DNA of 64,000 bases, taken from Streptomyces sp. NBC_00377. GTDB taxonomy: Bacteria > Actinomycetota > Actinomycetes > Streptomycetales > Streptomycetaceae. The DNA lies in contig NZ_CP107958.1 of the NCBI RefSeq assembly GCF_036075115.1, positions 186,001-250,000 on the forward strand, read 5' to 3'. The notes under the pieces were generated by a model that was given only the letters and a program-made list of their open reading frames with translations, did no database searches and had not been told where the DNA came from. Of this stretch, positions 44,001 through 52,928 are shown piece after piece. The position numbers and the translations under genes are program-made. Position 1 is the first letter of the stretch, and every line of letters starts with the position of its first letter.

Positions 44001-44816
44001 ATGACCATGACGGCCCAATCAAGCGCCAGCCCGGTGATTCGCGTGCAGGGTCTGGAGAAGTCGTATGGGAAGCTCGAAGTGCTGCGTGGCGTGGACTTCG
44101 AGGTGGCGGGGGGCAGCATCTTCGCCCTGCTCGGCTCCAACGGGGCGGGCAAGACCACGACCGTGAGGATCCTCGCCACGCTCCTGAAACCCGACGCGGG
44201 GACAGCCAGCGTCCATGGCTTCGACGTCGACAAGCAACCGGCGAATGTGCGGGAGTCCATCAGTCTCACCGGGCAGTTCGCGGCCGTCGACGAGATCCTC
44301 AGCGGTCGGGAGAACCTCGTACTCGTCGCCAGACTGCGCCACCTCAAGGACCCGGGCGCGATCGCAGATGACCTGCTGAGGCGTTTCTCGCTGACCGACG
44401 CCGGCCCGCGGAAGGTGTCCACGTATTCGGGTGGGATGCGCCGCCGGCTGGACATCGCGATGAGCCTCATCGGAAATCCGTCCGTGATCTTCCTGGACGA
44501 GCCGACGGCCGGACTCGACCCCGAGGCGCGTATCGAAGTGTGGCATGCCGTCAAGGAGCTCGCCGAGTACGGCACGACGGTGCTGCTCACCACGCAGTAT
44601 CTGGACGAGGCAGAGCAGCTCGCCGACCGGATTGCGATCCTGCACCAGGGTCGGATCATCGTGAACGGCACCCTTGCCGAGCTCAAGCAGCTCTTCCCGC
44701 CCGCCAAGGTCGAGTACGTCGAGAAGCAGCCGACTCTGGAGGAGATCTTCCTCGCCGTCATCGGCGGCGGCCACGAGAGCGGCGTCACTGGCGCGACAAC
44801 GGGGGGACAGCGATGA
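44001..44816 (+). CDS. ABC transporter ATP-binding protein, DrrA-type
   Basis: A 271-residue ATPase of the daunorubicin-resistance/ABC-2 class. Walker A is GSNGAGKTT (45-53), the signature is TYSGGMRRRLD, and Walker B is VIFLDEPTAGLDP followed by LLTTQYLDEAEQLADR. The C-terminal extension TLEEIFLAVIGG is typical of DrrA. A GGAGG-type ribosome site precedes ATG 44001. It pairs with the overlapping permease gene to form an exporter, with a MerR regulator downstream. Confidence 0.92.
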   Translation: MTMTAQSSASPVIRVQGLEKSYGKLEVLRGVDFEVAGGSIFALLGSNGAGKTTTVRILATLLKPDAGTASVHGFDVDKQPANVRESISLTGQFAAVDEILSGRENLVLVARLRHLKDPGAIADDLLRRFSLTDAGPRKVSTYSGGMRRRLDIAMSLIGNPSVIFLDEPTAGLDPEARIEVWHAVKELAEYGTTVLLTTQYLDEAEQLADRIAILHQGRIIVNGTLAELKQLFPPAKVEYVEKQPTLEEIFLAVIGGGHESGVTGATTGGQR

Positions 44817-45574
44817 CCGCGTACTTCTTCAGCGACACTGCCGCGCTCACGGGGCGGACCCTGCGCCACGTCACACGCAGCATGGACACCATCATCACGA
44901 CCGCCATCACGCCGGTCGCCATGATGCTGATGTTCGTCTACGTGTTCGGTGGCGCCATTGATACCGGGTCGGTTCCGTACGTGAACTACATGCTGCCCGG
45001 CATCCTGCTCATGACCATCGCCTCAGGCATCTCCTACACCGCCTACCGGCTGTTCACCGACGTGAAGAGCGGGATCTTCGAGCGATTCCAGTCCATGCCG
45101 ATCGCACGCTCGGGCGTGCTGTGGGCGCATGTCCTCACCTCTCTGGTCGCCAACCTGATCGCGCTCGTGCTCGTCGTGAGCGTCGCGCTGCTGATGGGCT
45201 TCCGCTCGGGGGCAGGAGTTTCGGCGTGGCTCGCGGTCGCCGGCATCCTGCTCTTGTTCACCCTGGCGCTGACCTGGCTCGCCGTGATCCCCGGGCTCTC
45301 CGCGTCGTCGGTCGAGGGCGCTGGCGCTTTCGCCTACCCGCTCATCTTCCTGCCGTTCGTCAGCTCGGCGTTCGTGCCCACAAACACGATGCCCGGCCCG
45401 GTGCGCTGGTTCGCCGAGAATCAGCCCGTCACGTCGATCGTCAACACGATCCGTGCTCTGTTCACAGGGCAGCCGGTCGGCGACGACATCTGGACCGCCC
45501 TCGCCTGGTGCGTCGGCATCCTCGTCGTGGCGTACATCTTCGCGATGGCCGCCTATCGCCGGAAGATCGCTTGA
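44813..45574 (+). CDS. ABC-2 type permease, DrrB-like
   Basis: A 253-residue six-helix permease that forms the membrane part of the exporter with the upstream ATPase. It begins ALTGRTLRHVTRSMDTI and has the ABC-2 features PYVNYMLPGILLMTIASG, DVKSGIFERFQSMPIARS and FPLIFLPFVSSAFVP-like AYPLIFLPFVSSAFVPTNTM. Its ATG overlaps the ATPase stop (ATGA). The substrate is probably a hydrophobic drug; sequence does not tell which. Confidence 0.9.
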   Translation: MTAYFFSDTAALTGRTLRHVTRSMDTIITTAITPVAMMLMFVYVFGGAIDTGSVPYVNYMLPGILLMTIASGISYTAYRLFTDVKSGIFERFQSMPIARSGVLWAHVLTSLVANLIALVLVVSVALLMGFRSGAGVSAWLAVAGILLLFTLALTWLAVIPGLSASSVEGAGAFAYPLIFLPFVSSAFVPTNTMPGPVRWFAENQPVTSIVNTIRALFTGQPVGDDIWTALAWCVGILVVAYIFAMAAYRRKIA

Positions 45575-45589
45575 GGCAGTCTGAGACCC

Positions 45590-46372
45590 ATGCTCACCAT
45601 TAGCCAACTTGCGGCCTACGCAGGGGTGACGGTGCGGGCGGTACGCCACTATCACAAGGTCGGGCTGCTGCCCGAGCCCGAGCGCGACCGGTCCGGATAC
45701 CGAATCTACGACGCCGCCGCGGTCGTGCGACTGATCCGGATCCGCACCCTGGCCGATGCAGGCGTGCCGCTGGCCCGGGTGCAAGAACTCCTCGACGCCG
45801 GCCCAGAGGAGTTCGCCAGCGGCACCCAGGAGATCGACAAGGATCTGCGCGCCGAGATCCGGCGGCTGCGGGACACCCGCAGCCGGCTCGCCCGGCTGGC
45901 CGCCGGAGAGCACCTGGCGCTCCCGCAGAGCGTCGTGGGCTACCTCGACCGGCTGCGCGGTCTCGGCGTCGGGGAGCGGTACATCGAACTGGAACGGGAT
46001 GCCTGGATCATGATCGCCGCGCAGGTGCCACACCTGATCGACTCCGTGATTGCCAAGAAACACCAGGAGCTGGACGACCCCGACATGGTCAGGCTCTACA
46101 GCTTCTTCACCGGGGAGCCCGACTGGCAGGCCGGCGATCCACGGATCATCGAGGTCGCCGACATCCTGGAGCGCCTGATGATTCGCGCAGTAGAAGCCGG
46201 CGAGACGGGTGCCGACGGCTTCGACGATCAGTTCGTCGCCCTGATGGACTCCACCATGCTTGAGTCCGCCCCGGGCGCCGAACTGGTGCTAGCGATTCTG
46301 AAGGAGCGCGGCTGGAGCGGCTGGACCCGCATCGAACGAGTACCTGCCGACAGACTCAACACGCACACCTGA
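45590..46372 (+). CDS. MerR-family transcriptional regulator
   Basis: A 260-residue regulator. The N-terminal HTH is MLTISQLAAYAGVTVRAVRHYHKVGLLPEPERD with SGYRIYDAAAVVRLIRIRTL, followed by a dimerisation helix and a roughly 140-residue C-terminal effector domain rich in charged helices. It starts 15 bases after the ABC permease and is probably cotranscribed with it, so it likely controls the exporter in response to its drug. The effector is unknown. Confidence 0.88.
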   Translation: MLTISQLAAYAGVTVRAVRHYHKVGLLPEPERDRSGYRIYDAAAVVRLIRIRTLADAGVPLARVQELLDAGPEEFASGTQEIDKDLRAEIRRLRDTRSRLARLAAGEHLALPQSVVGYLDRLRGLGVGERYIELERDAWIMIAAQVPHLIDSVIAKKHQELDDPDMVRLYSFFTGEPDWQAGDPRIIEVADILERLMIRAVEAGETGADGFDDQFVALMDSTMLESAPGAELVLAILKERGWSGWTRIERVPADRLNTHT

Positions 46373-46465
46373 TGCCACCCAGCTGTGCTCATGCCCGCTC
46401 GGGTCGGCAGCCTGCCGCGCACATCCAGCAGTACGGTTTGACAAATTTGATTCCACAGAATACGG

Positions 46466-46852
46466 GTGTGGCACGCGCTGTGGCTGACCCGCATCGATGC
46501 GAAGATCACCGCCGTGCGACAGCGGCAGGCAGAAACCGAGCACGGCCGGCGCCACCGCCCCGAGCCGCCACAGTGGACAGTCGAGCTCGGCATCGGCACC
46601 GGGCGCCCGCCCGTGCAGATCCACGCTGGTGACTGCCACATGGCGGGCAAACGGCGCCGCCCGGTCGGCCGGGACGAAGCTCGGCGTCTCCTCGCCGGTG
46701 GCCTGCGGTCCTGCACCCACTGCCGTCCCGACACCCAGCTCGACATCATCGACTTACCCCGCGGCACCACCACCCCGGCCCTCAGTCCACTGCCGCAAGG
46801 ACACCAGCACGATGAGCACTCCCCCGCTCCCACCGCCGGTCACAGACCCTGA
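46466..46852 (+). CDS. DUF6233-family protein, possibly N-terminally shortened
   Basis: A 128-residue protein. EPPQWTVELGIGTGRPPVQIHAGDC, GKRRRPVGRDEARRLLAGGLRSC and THCRPDTQLDIIDLP are hallmarks of DUF6233, a Streptomyces family of unknown function with conserved Cys pairs. Usual members have a longer N-terminal helix than this GTG start (MWHALWLTRIDAKITAV) allows, so the beginning may be missing or misassigned. It is followed by a small Cys-rich gene in the same direction. Confidence 0.65.
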   Translation: MWHALWLTRIDAKITAVRQRQAETEHGRRHRPEPPQWTVELGIGTGRPPVQIHAGDCHMAGKRRRPVGRDEARRLLAGGLRSCTHCRPDTQLDIIDLPRGTTTPALSPLPQGHQHDEHSPAPTAGHRP

Positions 46853-47018
46853 CCCGTCGACGTTCGTCTGCCTGGGCAGCCAGGTCGGCCCCTGCGCCGT
46901 CTGCCAGCGCAGGACACACAAGTACGGCCACGGCGGCAGCCCCCTCTGCCAGTGGTGCATGGCACCAGTCCTCAAAGGCTGGGGGCCGACCACCCGATTC
47001 ACCAGCACTCGCACCTGA
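46812..47018 (+). CDS. Small Cys-rich Streptomyces protein, 68 residues
   Basis: The reading is MSTPPLPPPVTDPDPSTFV, then CLGSQVGPCAVCQRRTHKYG and GGSPLCQWCMAPVLKGWG. The CxxC...CxxC arrangement suggests a single zinc site. Proteins of this type commonly sit next to DUF6233 genes in Streptomyces. Its start lies inside the end of the DUF6233 reading in another frame, implying coupling. Function unknown. Confidence 0.65.
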   Translation: MSTPPLPPPVTDPDPSTFVCLGSQVGPCAVCQRRTHKYGHGGSPLCQWCMAPVLKGWGPTTRFTSTRT

Positions 47019-47341
47019 CGGTCCGCATGCCGGGCGCCGCATGCCGGGCCGTTCCGGAGTACACCGCCACGGCCGTCCGGTGGAAGAGATCTCCGGTGAC
47101 GTGGCATCTGCCCCAGCCCATGCTGACCGCCCCGGCCTGCCGCCGGGCTGGGCCGCGGAGCCGAGGTGGGACGGCTACCGCGCACGACTCGCCCGCTACG
47201 GCGACGGCCGCGAGGACCAGCGGCCTCGGCGGTCCCGAACGCACCGGTCGGGACGCCTCGCGGCGGCAGCCGCTCTAGGCTGGAGGAGGCCGCCGGAGAC
47301 CATCCCCGGCGGACACCGCCGTCCGGACGGAGGTGTGACGC
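47019..47341. other. Intergenic region before the SpoIIE phosphatase gene
   Basis: Several open frames cross this 323-base stretch but none has recognisable homology or codon use that stands out. A GGAGG ribosome site at its end (about 47330) serves the next gene. Confidence 0.4.
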
Positions 47342-49822
47342 GTGACGACCGCCGACGATCAGGACGCCCCGACCGCCGTCGTCGTGGTCGACCCGGACGG
47401 CCGGGTCAGCGGCTGGAGCGAGGGAGGGTGTCAGCTGCTCGGCTGGACGGCGGAGGACACCGTCGGACGGCCGGTGACCGACCTGCTGGCCGGGCCTGTG
47501 CCGCCCGGATTCCCCGGGAGCCACGACGCGGACGACCTCTCCGGGGCCGTCGCCCTGCGTCACCGGGACGGTCACACGGTGGACTCCGTGATCACGGCAC
47601 AGCCGTTGCGCGGCCTCCAGGGGCGCGCGCAGGGCCAGGTGGTCACCGTCCAGCGCTGGGATCGCCGGCCCGTCATCGCGGACCGGGCCTTCGAGCAGTG
47701 CCCCTTCGCGCTGGGCGTCTACGACCCCGAGCTGCGGTTCCTGTGGATCAACGCCTCCTCGGGGCGGGTGATCGCACACTCCGAGGAGCAGGTGCTCGGC
47801 AGGAAGTACCGCGAGGTGCTGCCCGAGTTCGACCGCTCGCTGTTTCCCGAACGGGACGACAAGCCCTACACAGACAAGCTCGCCGAGGTGGCGAGGACGG
47901 GCGAACCCGCGCGCCTGATCACCGTCTTCCGCCCCCTCGGCAGCAACTACGCCAATGCCTGGGCGACCAGCATCTGGCCCGTCCGGGATGCCGAGGGCAA
48001 CGTGCGCGCGGTCGCCAACTGGGGCTTTGACATGAGCGCCGAGTACTGGGCCCGGCAGCGCCTGCTCATCCTCAACGAGGCCACCACCGGCATCGGGCGC
48101 ACCCTCGACGTCATAGGCACCGCCCAGGAGCTGGCCACGACCTCCGTACCGGGGTTCACCGACCTGGTCACCGTGGATCTCTTCGACGAGGTGCTGCGCG
48201 GGGAGGAACCACCCTCCCCACCGACGATCAGCCGCGACGAACCCCTCACGCTCAGCCGTGCCGCCCGGCACGGCTCCGCGGACGACGCCGATCGATCGGC
48301 CGGGCCAGCGGTGCCGGTCACGCATGCGGCTCATTCCGTGGCCGCCGCCTGCGTGGCCACCGGAAGGTCCACCGCGGAACTCGCCGCCGATCCCGGCGTC
48401 GGCGGTGAATGGGCCTTCGGTCCCGGGCTCGCCGCAGACCCGGCCCACTGGCCGCCTGGCAACCCCGTGATCGACAAAGGCATCACGGCGGAAGGACTGA
48501 CCGGCCGCATCACCGTGCCGCTCCGGGCCCGCGGCGCGCTGCTAGGCGTCGTCACCTTCTCCCGGCTTGACCGGCCCGAGGCCTTCACCGCCGACGACCT
48601 GATCCTCGCCGAACAACTCACCGCCAAGGCGGCCGTCGCCATCGACAACGCCCGCCGGTACGTGCACCAGAGCACCACCGCGCTGACCCTGCAACGCAGT
48701 CTGCTTCCACAGCGGTTGCCCAGCCAGGAAGCGGTCGAGGTGGCCTCACGCTACCTGCCCGCGGGGATCGACGCGGAGGTGGGCGGCGACTGGTACGACG
48801 TCATCTCCCTGTCCGGCGCACGGGTCGCGCTGATCATCGGCGATGTCGTCGGCCACGGCCTGCACGCCTCGGCCAGCATGGGCCGGCTGCGCACGGCGGT
48901 ACGCACGCTCGCCGACGTCGACCTTCCACCGGACGAGCTGCTGACCCATCTCGACGACCTGGTCCTCCACTTCGCCAGCGACCTCCAGCCCACCAGTCAC
49001 TTCCAGACGACCGCCGAAACCGGGGCGACCTGCCTGTACACCGTCTACGACCCGGTCTCCCGCCGTCTGACGCTGGCGAGCGCCGGTCACCCGCTCCCGC
49101 TGGTCATCGCTCCGGACGGCACCAGGATCCCGGTGTCCGCACAGCCGGGGCCGCCGCTCGGGATCGGTGGTCTGCCGTTCGAGGCGACCGAGTTCGAGCT
49201 GCCCGAGGGCAGCCTGCTGGCCCTCTACACCGATGGGCTGGTGGAGAACCGCGAGCGAGACGTCGACCAGGGGATCGCCGAACTGCTGGGCTTCCTGGAC
49301 CACAGGGCTCCCTCACTGGATGCCCTGTGCGACACGGTGATGGAGGCCCTGCTGCCCGAACACCGCACGGACGACGCCGCGGTCCTGCTCGCGCGCACCC
49401 GTGCACTGGATCCCCAGCACGTCGCCGACCGGGACGTCGAGCCGGACGTCGCGGAGGTGTCGCGCGCCCGGCAGTTCGCCGTCGACCAGGTGGAGGCCTG
49501 GGGGCTGGAGGAGACGACGTTCGTCACCGAACTGGTCGTCAGCGAACTGGTCACCAACGCCATCAGGTACGGCGAGCCCCCCATCAGGCTCCGGCTGATT
49601 CGCGACACCGCCCTGATCTGCGAGGTCTCGGACTCCAGCAACACCGCACCGCACCTGCGCCGGGCGCGTGCCTTCGACGAGGGCGGCCGGGGGCTGTTGC
49701 TGGTCGCCCAGCTCACCCAGGGGTGGGGCACCCGGCACACTCCTCACGGCAAGACCATCTGGTGCGCGCAGTCCCTCGCACACACCTCCGGCGAGACTCC
49801 GCCGCCCCCTCCGGCTGAGTGA
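47342..49822 (+). CDS. PAS-GAF-SpoIIE phosphatase with C-terminal HATPase domain
   Basis: An 826-residue signalling protein. An N-terminal PAS domain (TAVVVVDPDGRVSGWSEGGCQLLGWTAEDTVG) is followed by a second PAS (PFALGVYDPELRFLWINASS), a GAF domain around 240-440, and a PP2C/SpoIIE phosphatase (GGDWYDVISLSGARVALIIG, DVVGHGLHASASMG; ALYTDGLVENRERD). It ends with an RsbW-like ATPase (VSELVTNAIRYGEPP, GGRGLLLVAQL). Such proteins dephosphorylate STAS antagonists and bind them or sigma factors. GTG 47342 follows GGAGG. Two STAS readings in the window could be partners. Confidence 0.9.
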   Translation: MTTADDQDAPTAVVVVDPDGRVSGWSEGGCQLLGWTAEDTVGRPVTDLLAGPVPPGFPGSHDADDLSGAVALRHRDGHTVDSVITAQPLRGLQGRAQGQVVTVQRWDRRPVIADRAFEQCPFALGVYDPELRFLWINASSGRVIAHSEEQVLGRKYREVLPEFDRSLFPERDDKPYTDKLAEVARTGEPARLITVFRPLGSNYANAWATSIWPVRDAEGNVRAVANWGFDMSAEYWARQRLLILNEATTGIGRTLDVIGTAQELATTSVPGFTDLVTVDLFDEVLRGEEPPSPPTISRDEPLTLSRAARHGSADDADRSAGPAVPVTHAAHSVAAACVATGRSTAELAADPGVGGEWAFGPGLAADPAHWPPGNPVIDKGITAEGLTGRITVPLRARGALLGVVTFSRLDRPEAFTADDLILAEQLTAKAAVAIDNARRYVHQSTTALTLQRSLLPQRLPSQEAVEVASRYLPAGIDAEVGGDWYDVISLSGARVALIIGDVVGHGLHASASMGRLRTAVRTLADVDLPPDELLTHLDDLVLHFASDLQPTSHFQTTAETGATCLYTVYDPVSRRLTLASAGHPLPLVIAPDGTRIPVSAQPGPPLGIGGLPFEATEFELPEGSLLALYTDGLVENRERDVDQGIAELLGFLDHRAPSLDALCDTVMEALLPEHRTDDAAVLLARTRALDPQHVADRDVEPDVAEVSRARQFAVDQVEAWGLEETTFVTELVVSELVTNAIRYGEPPIRLRLIRDTALICEVSDSSNTAPHLRRARAFDEGGRGLLLVAQLTQGWGTRHTPHGKTIWCAQSLAHTSGETPPPPPAE

Positions 49823-49947
49823 TGTGCGTGGTGGCCAGGACCGGTAGGACGACCTCGACCCGGCGCCATCGATCGAATGTCCACGTGCGACAACGCAACG
49901 GGGCGCCCCGAAAGCGGATCATGCGGATCACGTATCGGCGCCGGACT

Positions 49948-50583
49948 TCAGTCATCCCGCTGGTCGGCCTGCGCGCCGCGGTCGACGAGACGATGATCCG
50001 GGTCAACGCATCCGGGATGAGCCGTCGGGGAGATGGCAGCACACGCCTGGACTCGCACGCAGCCTGCCAGGGCTTCGGCGGCGCGCCGCCGACCGGCGCG
50101 GAAACGGCGCAGATAGGACCACGCCATGGGGCCCGGGGGTACGCCGCGGGCGAAGGCGCGCATGTTGCGTTCGCCCGCGTTGTACCCCAGGGCGAGGAGT
50201 TCCTCGCGGGTGTACCGGCGCACATGGCACGCCGGAAGCCTGCCGTCGAGGTCCTTCAGGTGCAGCGCCGCCACGCGGATGGCGAAGGCGGGGTCGTCCC
50301 GCAGATCCTGCCAGCGCCCGGACAGACCGTGTACCCGTCGTACCTGCTCGAAGGCCGCCCGGTGCATGTTGGCCACCCCGAAGGACGCCTCCGGCTTCCA
50401 CCACTGCCACAACCGCTCCAGCAGCGGATGGTGGGGCTTGTACGCCTCGTTGTACAGGACGCCCATCACCAGTCGCGGAGAGACACCGGCCTGCTCGGCA
50501 CTACGCACCACCGCGCCGGCGTAGTCGGCCGGATCGTAGCCACCGGGCCGCAGCGGCGGCACCCGGACGCTGTCACTGTCCAT
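49948..50583 (-). CDS. Lytic-transglycosylase-like (SLT) protein
   Basis: A 211-residue protein. SPRLVMGVLYNEAYKPHHPLLERLWQWW contains a likely catalytic Glu, and FGVANMHRAAFEQVR, PAFAIRVAALHLKDLD and LLALGYNAGERNM match goose-lysozyme/SLT folds. It would cleave peptidoglycan, yet no signal peptide precedes the domain from ATG 50583. It may be exported otherwise, truncated, or have a non-wall role. The neighbouring upstream reading is a damaged STAS gene. Confidence 0.7.
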   Translation of the reverse strand: MDSDSVRVPPLRPGGYDPADYAGAVVRSAEQAGVSPRLVMGVLYNEAYKPHHPLLERLWQWWKPEASFGVANMHRAAFEQVRRVHGLSGRWQDLRDDPAFAIRVAALHLKDLDGRLPACHVRRYTREELLALGYNAGERNMRAFARGVPPGPMAWSYLRRFRAGRRRAAEALAGCVRVQACAAISPTAHPGCVDPDHRLVDRGAQADQRDD

Positions 50584-50599
50584 GCACCTGCACGTGCCC

Positions 50600-50875
50600 T
50601 CAAGATCCCGCCGCAATCCCGCCCGGCGCCCATCCGCCCGGCCCGCGAAGAGCGCGCCCGCCCGGGGCGTCGGAGTGGTCGCGGCCGAGGAGGTACTCCA
50701 GCACGTTGGTCATCTGGAGCATCCGCTCAAGCACCTCCGGGCGGCTGTCCAGGTGGAAGTCGGCCCCGAGCGCGCGGGCCCGCCGGTGGATCATCAGCAG
50801 GGCGGACAGCCCCGAGGAGTCGATCCACGTCAGGTCACTGAAGCCGAGACGCACGGCCCGCGCAGACAGGAACCG
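50600..50875 (-). pseudogene. C-terminal STAS-domain fragment
   Basis: VRLGFSDLTWIDSSGLSALLMIHRRARALGADF is the central STAS strand-helix with the phosphorylatable DSSGL, followed by VLERMLQMTNVLEYLLG. The first third of a STAS domain is missing; upstream bases belong to an unrelated transposase fragment in another frame. Confidence 0.6.
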
Positions 50876-51010
50876 TGTACTCGCTCCGACCAACTCCCAC
50901 ATCCCGGGCAGGCCATCCGCCTGGCGGTCGTCCGGGCCTTGACCCGGACGACCGCGTCCGTCACGTCGACGGACTCCACGAACACGCCCCCCAGCAGCAA
51001 GACCAGCATT
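50860..51010 (-). pseudogene. ISL3-type transposase N-terminal fragment
   Basis: From ATG near 51008 the minus strand reads MLVLLLGGVFVESVDVTDAV, then VRVKARTTARRMACPGCGSW and SERVHGSC, matching the zinc-binding N-terminus of Streptomyces ISL3 transposases (CPxC...VH). The match ends where the STAS fragment begins, near 50870. Confidence 0.6.
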
Positions 51011-51069
51011 TCGAAGACCTCCCTGCACCGCTACCTCCAGGGGAAGCCGCATCGCAGGTGCGGAGGTGG

Positions 51070-51726
51070 TCAATGCCGGACGGCACCTCCAGCGGAGGTC
51101 GGTGAGCCTCGACGGCCTGCTCTGGCGGTTGTCGGGGTGCGCAACCTCGGGGCCAGAGCTGTGCGCAGTGCCGGGGTAAGGATGTGGCGGGTCTCGGACG
51201 GGGTGAGGGCGGCGGGGGTAGGCAAGGGGTTGAGGTAGCGGGTGTAGATGAGGCCGCCGAGGAGCATCACCACGGCCGTGGCTCGGGCGGTCGCGTCCCG
51301 GCCACCAAGAAATTCAACAAGCCGGCCCAGCAGCTCGTGTTCCAGGTATTCGCGGATCACCTCGGCGGCCTCGTCTCCCTGGGTGGTGAGCTGCTGGAAG
51401 TCGGTGTCCTCCCACAGGTCCGTGACCGCGTCGATCAGGCGGTCGGGGAGGGTGGCCGGGTCGCCTCCGAGGACGTCGTCCACCGCCAGTGCGTTGGCGC
51501 ACTGAAACTGCATCACCTCTGCGAACAGGCCCTTCTTTGAGCCGAAGTGGTAGGCGATCAGCGCCGGATCCACCCCGGCCGCCCCGGCCACCGCACGCAC
51601 GGTGGTGCGTCGATACCCGTGCTCCAGGAACAACCCACGGGCCGCCGAGACGATCACCTGGCGGGTCGGCGGGTTGCCGCGAGGGCGGCCTCGGGTGCGG
51701 GCGGGTGCGAGGGCGGCGTTATTCAT
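51070..51726 (-). CDS. TetR-family transcriptional regulator
   Basis: A 218-residue regulator. The HTH is ARGLFLEHGYRRTTVRAVAGAAGVDPALIAYHFGSKKGLFAEVM. The C-terminal domain (IDAVTDLWEDTDFQQLTTQG...) is of the TetR_C type. It is divergent from the NmrA-like gene, 76 bases apart, and so probably represses that gene and its coupled neighbours. ATG 51726 is used; a TTG one codon earlier is possible. Confidence 0.88.
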   Translation of the reverse strand: MNNAALAPARTRGRPRGNPPTRQVIVSAARGLFLEHGYRRTTVRAVAGAAGVDPALIAYHFGSKKGLFAEVMQFQCANALAVDDVLGGDPATLPDRLIDAVTDLWEDTDFQQLTTQGDEAAEVIREYLEHELLGRLVEFLGGRDATARATAVVMLLGGLIYTRYLNPLPTPAALTPSETRHILTPALRTALAPRLRTPTTARAGRRGSPTSAGGAVRH

Positions 51727-51802
51727 CAACGTTGAGCCTGTGCTTCGTGATCAGCACAGTCAAGGGCGTTCCGGGAAACACACGAAGGGATGACCCGACA
51801 CC

Positions 51803-52495
51803 ATGCGTATCGCAGTCTTCGGCGCCAACGGACCGACCGGCCGCCACCTCACCGACCAGGCCCTCGCCGCCGGCCACCAGGTCGTCGCCGTGACCCGCCG
51901 CCCCGGCTCCCTGCCCTCGCGGCCCGGCCTCACCGTGGCCATAGCCGACGCCACCGACCCGGTGACCGTCGATGCCGCGATCGCCGGGACGGACGCCGTC
52001 CTCTCCGCGCTGGGCGCACGCTTCAGCAAGGAGACCATCACCACGTACTCGGCGAGCGCCACGGCCATCACCGGGGCTATGGCCCGCCACGGCATCAAGC
52101 GACTTCTCGCCGTCAGCTCCAGCATCGCCGACCCGAACTGGCGTCCCACCGGCGCGCACTTCTTCAACCATGTGCTCGACCCGCTGGTGAACCGGCGCCT
52201 GGGCCGCACCCTTCACGAGGACATGCGCCGCATGGAGGACGTGATCCGTCGGACGAGTCTCGACTGGACCCTCGTGCGACCCTCGGGCCTGTTCGAGAAC
52301 CCCGTCGTCACGGAGTACCACACCGCCGAGACCAGCGCCGACGGCGTCTTCACCGCCCGCGCCGACCTCGCCGCGAGCATGCTGCGCGAGCTGGAGGAAC
52401 GGCGGTACGTCCGGACAGCCATGGGAGTCATCACCACGGCCGTGAAGCCGAATATCGCCAAGCTGATCTGGAACGAAGGCGTGAAGAAGAAGTGA
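51803..52495 (+). CDS. NmrA-like/atypical SDR NAD(P)-binding protein
   Basis: A 230-residue Rossmann protein. MRIAVFGANGPTGRHLTDQAL contains the atypical-SDR GxNGPTG motif, then ATDPVTVDAAIAGTDAVLSALG and LAVSSSIADP, and LDWTLVRPSGLFE near the end. It probably reduces a quinone or aldehyde, or senses NADP. Its stop overlaps the GTG of the next gene, and it is the first gene of a three-gene set divergent from a TetR regulator. Confidence 0.85.
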   Translation: MRIAVFGANGPTGRHLTDQALAAGHQVVAVTRRPGSLPSRPGLTVAIADATDPVTVDAAIAGTDAVLSALGARFSKETITTYSASATAITGAMARHGIKRLLAVSSSIADPNWRPTGAHFFNHVLDPLVNRRLGRTLHEDMRRMEDVIRRTSLDWTLVRPSGLFENPVVTEYHTAETSADGVFTARADLAASMLRELEERRYVRTAMGVITTAVKPNIAKLIWNEGVKKK

Positions 52496-52896
52496 GCCGG
52501 GCGACCGCCGAACTCCCGGCCAGCACACGGGCGTTCCTCACTCGCCCATACCCGGCCACCTTCACCACCCTCCGCCGCGACGGCACCCCGCACGTCACCC
52601 CCGTCCGCTTCACCTTCGACGCGTCCACCGGCCTGGCCCGGGTGACCACCCGGGCCAAGGCCCGGAAGGCCCGGAATGTGGCGGCGGGCGGCCCGGCGGA
52701 CCGCGTCGCGCTCTGCCAGGCGGACGGCTTTCGCTGGGTCACCATCGAAGGCCGGGCCACCGTCACCGACGACCCCGCGCGCCTGGCCGAGGCAGTCCGC
52801 CGCTACATCGTCCGCTACCGCGCAGCCCCGCCCGCCTCGCTGGACCTGGTCGTCGTCGAGATCGCCGTCGACCACGTCCTGAGCCTCAACCTCTGA
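52492..52896 (+). CDS. PPOX-class flavin/F420-dependent oxidoreductase
   Basis: A 134-residue split-barrel protein. Features are TRPYPATFTTLRRDGTPHVTPVRFTFD, ARVTTRAKARKARNV and VALCQADGFRWVTIEGRATVTDDP, as in the F420-binding PPOX subfamily. GTG 52492 overlaps the upstream stop (GTGA). It is likely a redox partner in the same detoxification operon; substrate unknown. Confidence 0.82.
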   Translation: MSRATAELPASTRAFLTRPYPATFTTLRRDGTPHVTPVRFTFDASTGLARVTTRAKARKARNVAAGGPADRVALCQADGFRWVTIEGRATVTDDPARLAEAVRRYIVRYRAAPPASLDLVVVEIAVDHVLSLNL

Positions 52897-52928
52897 ATCC
52901 CCCGTACTGAAAGCGAAGTGACCCCGCG

